Positions 62,978 to 64,000 of a stretch of DNA of 64,000 nt are shown here, one piece after another (the first letter of the stretch is position 1; each line of letters opens with the position of its first letter). The notes beneath the pieces are model-generated. The model worked only from the letters and a program-made list of their open reading frames with translations. It made no database searches and was not told the origin of the DNA. Made by a program: the position numbers and the translations under genes. The stretch comes from Gammaproteobacteria bacterium (GTDB lineage Bacteria > Pseudomonadota > Gammaproteobacteria > Pseudomonadales > Pseudohongiellaceae), in NCBI GenBank assembly GCA_002706685.1, contig PALV01000020.1, positions 62,001 to 126,000 of the forward strand, given 5' to 3'.

Positions 62978-63747
62978 ACAGTCCGCTGCTCAATGTATCA
63001 GAACTGTCACTTTGCTCGCCTGGCGGCATCCTCTGCGAACCAGTATCACTGTCATTGAATGCCGGCGAGAGACTGGCAATTCTTGGCAAGAACGGTACCG
63101 GCAAGTCCACGCTTCTACACACACTGTGTGGACTCCAGCCAGTCACTGCAGGGACTGTCAGTTTCGAGGGCCGTGACCTCAGGCAGCTGTCTGGTCAGCA
63201 GACCGCGCGGCTTTGCGGCATGCTGTTTCAGCACGAGGCGGAACCGATGCCAGCCACAGTCTACGAAGTGGTTATGCTGGGGCGTCTGCCACATGCCCGG
63301 CAATGGCACTGGGAGTCACGGCAGGATCACGACATCGTGCAACAGTCACTCAAATTGCTGAATCTTAGCTCGCTGGCGACACGCGACATTCACACGCTCT
63401 CCGGTGGCGAACGCCAGCGTGTTGCTATCGCTGCAGTGCTGGCACAGCAACCGAGGATATTCATGCTGGACGAGCCCAGCAATCACCTCGATATCGCATT
63501 CCAGATTCAGGCATTGAATCTGCTTTGCGAGCGTGTATCACAGGATAACACCGCGCTGATCATGGCTACCCACGATATCAACCTGGCGGCCCGATTTTGT
63601 ACTCATGTACTGTTACTCAACGGCAAAGGGGGATATCGATTTGGCGAGACTGAATCTGTCCTCGACAGCGCCACCCTGTCTGACGCATTTGAGTGTCGTG
63701 TCGACATGATTGTCACTCCGGAGCGGCGTCTGTTTTTCCCTGCATGA
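62974..63747 (+). CDS. ABC transporter ATP-binding protein (BtuD/FhuC-type)
   Basis: A 257-aa ATPase subunit. Walker A (LAILGKNGTGKSTLLHTLCG), signature LSGGERQRVAIAAVLAQ, Walker B (IFMLDEPSNHLD) and the switch His (MATHDINLAARF) are all present. It pairs with the FecCD permease (4-nt overlap) to import a metal chelate. The chelate is unknown. Confidence 0.94.
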   Translation: MNSPLLNVSELSLCSPGGILCEPVSLSLNAGERLAILGKNGTGKSTLLHTLCGLQPVTAGTVSFEGRDLRQLSGQQTARLCGMLFQHEAEPMPATVYEVVMLGRLPHARQWHWESRQDHDIVQQSLKLLNLSSLATRDIHTLSGGERQRVAIAAVLAQQPRIFMLDEPSNHLDIAFQIQALNLLCERVSQDNTALIMATHDINLAARFCTHVLLLNGKGGYRFGETESVLDSATLSDAFECRVDMIVTPERRLFFPA

Positions 63748-63894
63748 TACGCTGTCCCGGCTCCAGTCAGCCAATTGCAGCGAATGATTGATTAAACGCT
63801 CAGTGTGGTTTACTCTCCTGCCGATTCAACAGAAATTGTTGTTATTTCAAAATATTACAAACCTTTACAGCTGTAACATTCAAGGAACCCAACA

Positions 63895-64000
63895 ATGAGA
63901 AAGACATGTCTCTCCGCGCTTTTTTCCGTGCTGACAGTCGCTGGACTGGCTGCAACGCCAGTTCTCGCCCAGGATGATGTGCGACTCAATCGCAGCATTC
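63895..64000 (+). CDS. Exported protein, N-terminal fragment
   Basis: Only 35 codons are visible: a clear signal peptide (MRKTCLSALFSVLTVAGLAA, ending VLAQDD) preceded by AAGGAA at 63882. Given the FecCD/ATPase genes upstream, a TonB-dependent receptor or binding protein for the same chelate is possible, but the fragment is too short to tell. Confidence 0.7.
   Translation, partial: MRKTCLSALFSVLTVAGLAATPVLAQDDVRLNRSI

Overview
The window reads as ordinary chromosome of a free-living, probably marine, gammaproteobacterium. Supporting signs are FabY instead of a FabB/FabH-type synthase, two TonB-dependent receptors, a MotA/MotB pair, the YajQ-AmpG-FxsA-GroESL block, an isolated Fe-SOD, PurE/PurK, and a bicarbonate transporter of the SbtA/SbtB type. 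I cannot assign a genus from sequence alone. Genes are dense on both strands, usually in short translationally coupled operons, and there is one tRNA gene.

Layout. 0-7.4 kb: murein enzymes (MltB-like, VanY-like), fabY, an ECF sigma/anti-sigma operon with an EF-hand protein and a Spy-like periplasmic protein, and class I fumarase. 7.5-8.4 kb: a small island with a double-glycine-leader (bacteriocin-like) peptide, a small membrane protein that could be its immunity partner, and a 269-bp MITE-like element. The right end of that element abuts, and supplies the ribosome binding site of, a 1129-aa transporter/sensor hybrid kinase. 8.4-23.5 kb: that kinase, a LuxR-type response regulator, a TonB receptor, a GntP permease, an acyl-CoA ligase, a secreted MetX-like hydrolase and a PaoABC-like periplasmic molybdenum hydroxylase (2Fe-2S, Mo and FAD/4Fe-4S subunits).

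23.5-31.3 kb holds the most unusual locus. It is a five-gene coupled operon (fatty acyl-AMP ligase, dedicated acyl carrier protein, LpxL-like acyltransferase, HlyD-type fusion protein, C39-peptidase ABC exporter) with a ferritin-like diiron oxidase gene diverging from it. The simplest reading is a machine that activates a fatty acid, holds and possibly oxidises it on a private ACP, transfers it to an acceptor, and exports a leader-processed product. No precursor peptide is visible inside the locus; the only double-glycine peptide in the window lies 16 kb away at 7560-7775.

33.9-41.1 kb is a second unusual unit: eight coupled genes (thermostable-haemolysin family protein, AMP-ligase-like protein, UndA-like haem-oxygenase-fold diiron oxidase, SDR, TPR lipid/periplasmic protein, response regulator, sensor kinase, cytochrome b) behind a near-perfect PmrA/QseB-type box, suggesting that the encoded two-component system controls its own operon.

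41-64 kb is mostly housekeeping: BlaI/M56-TonB regulatory pair with palindromic operator, cupin, tRNA-Leu(UAG), coiled-coil membrane protein, sodB, DUF3667 protein, TonB receptor, motAB, an HSL-type hydrolase, purEK, sbtAB, an OmpA-family porin flanked by two copies of a REP-like hairpin, groESL with a sigma-32-like promoter, fxsA, ampG, yajQ, a ketopantoate-reductase-like protein, a FecCD/ABC ATPase metal-chelate importer and the first codons of an exported protein at the right edge.
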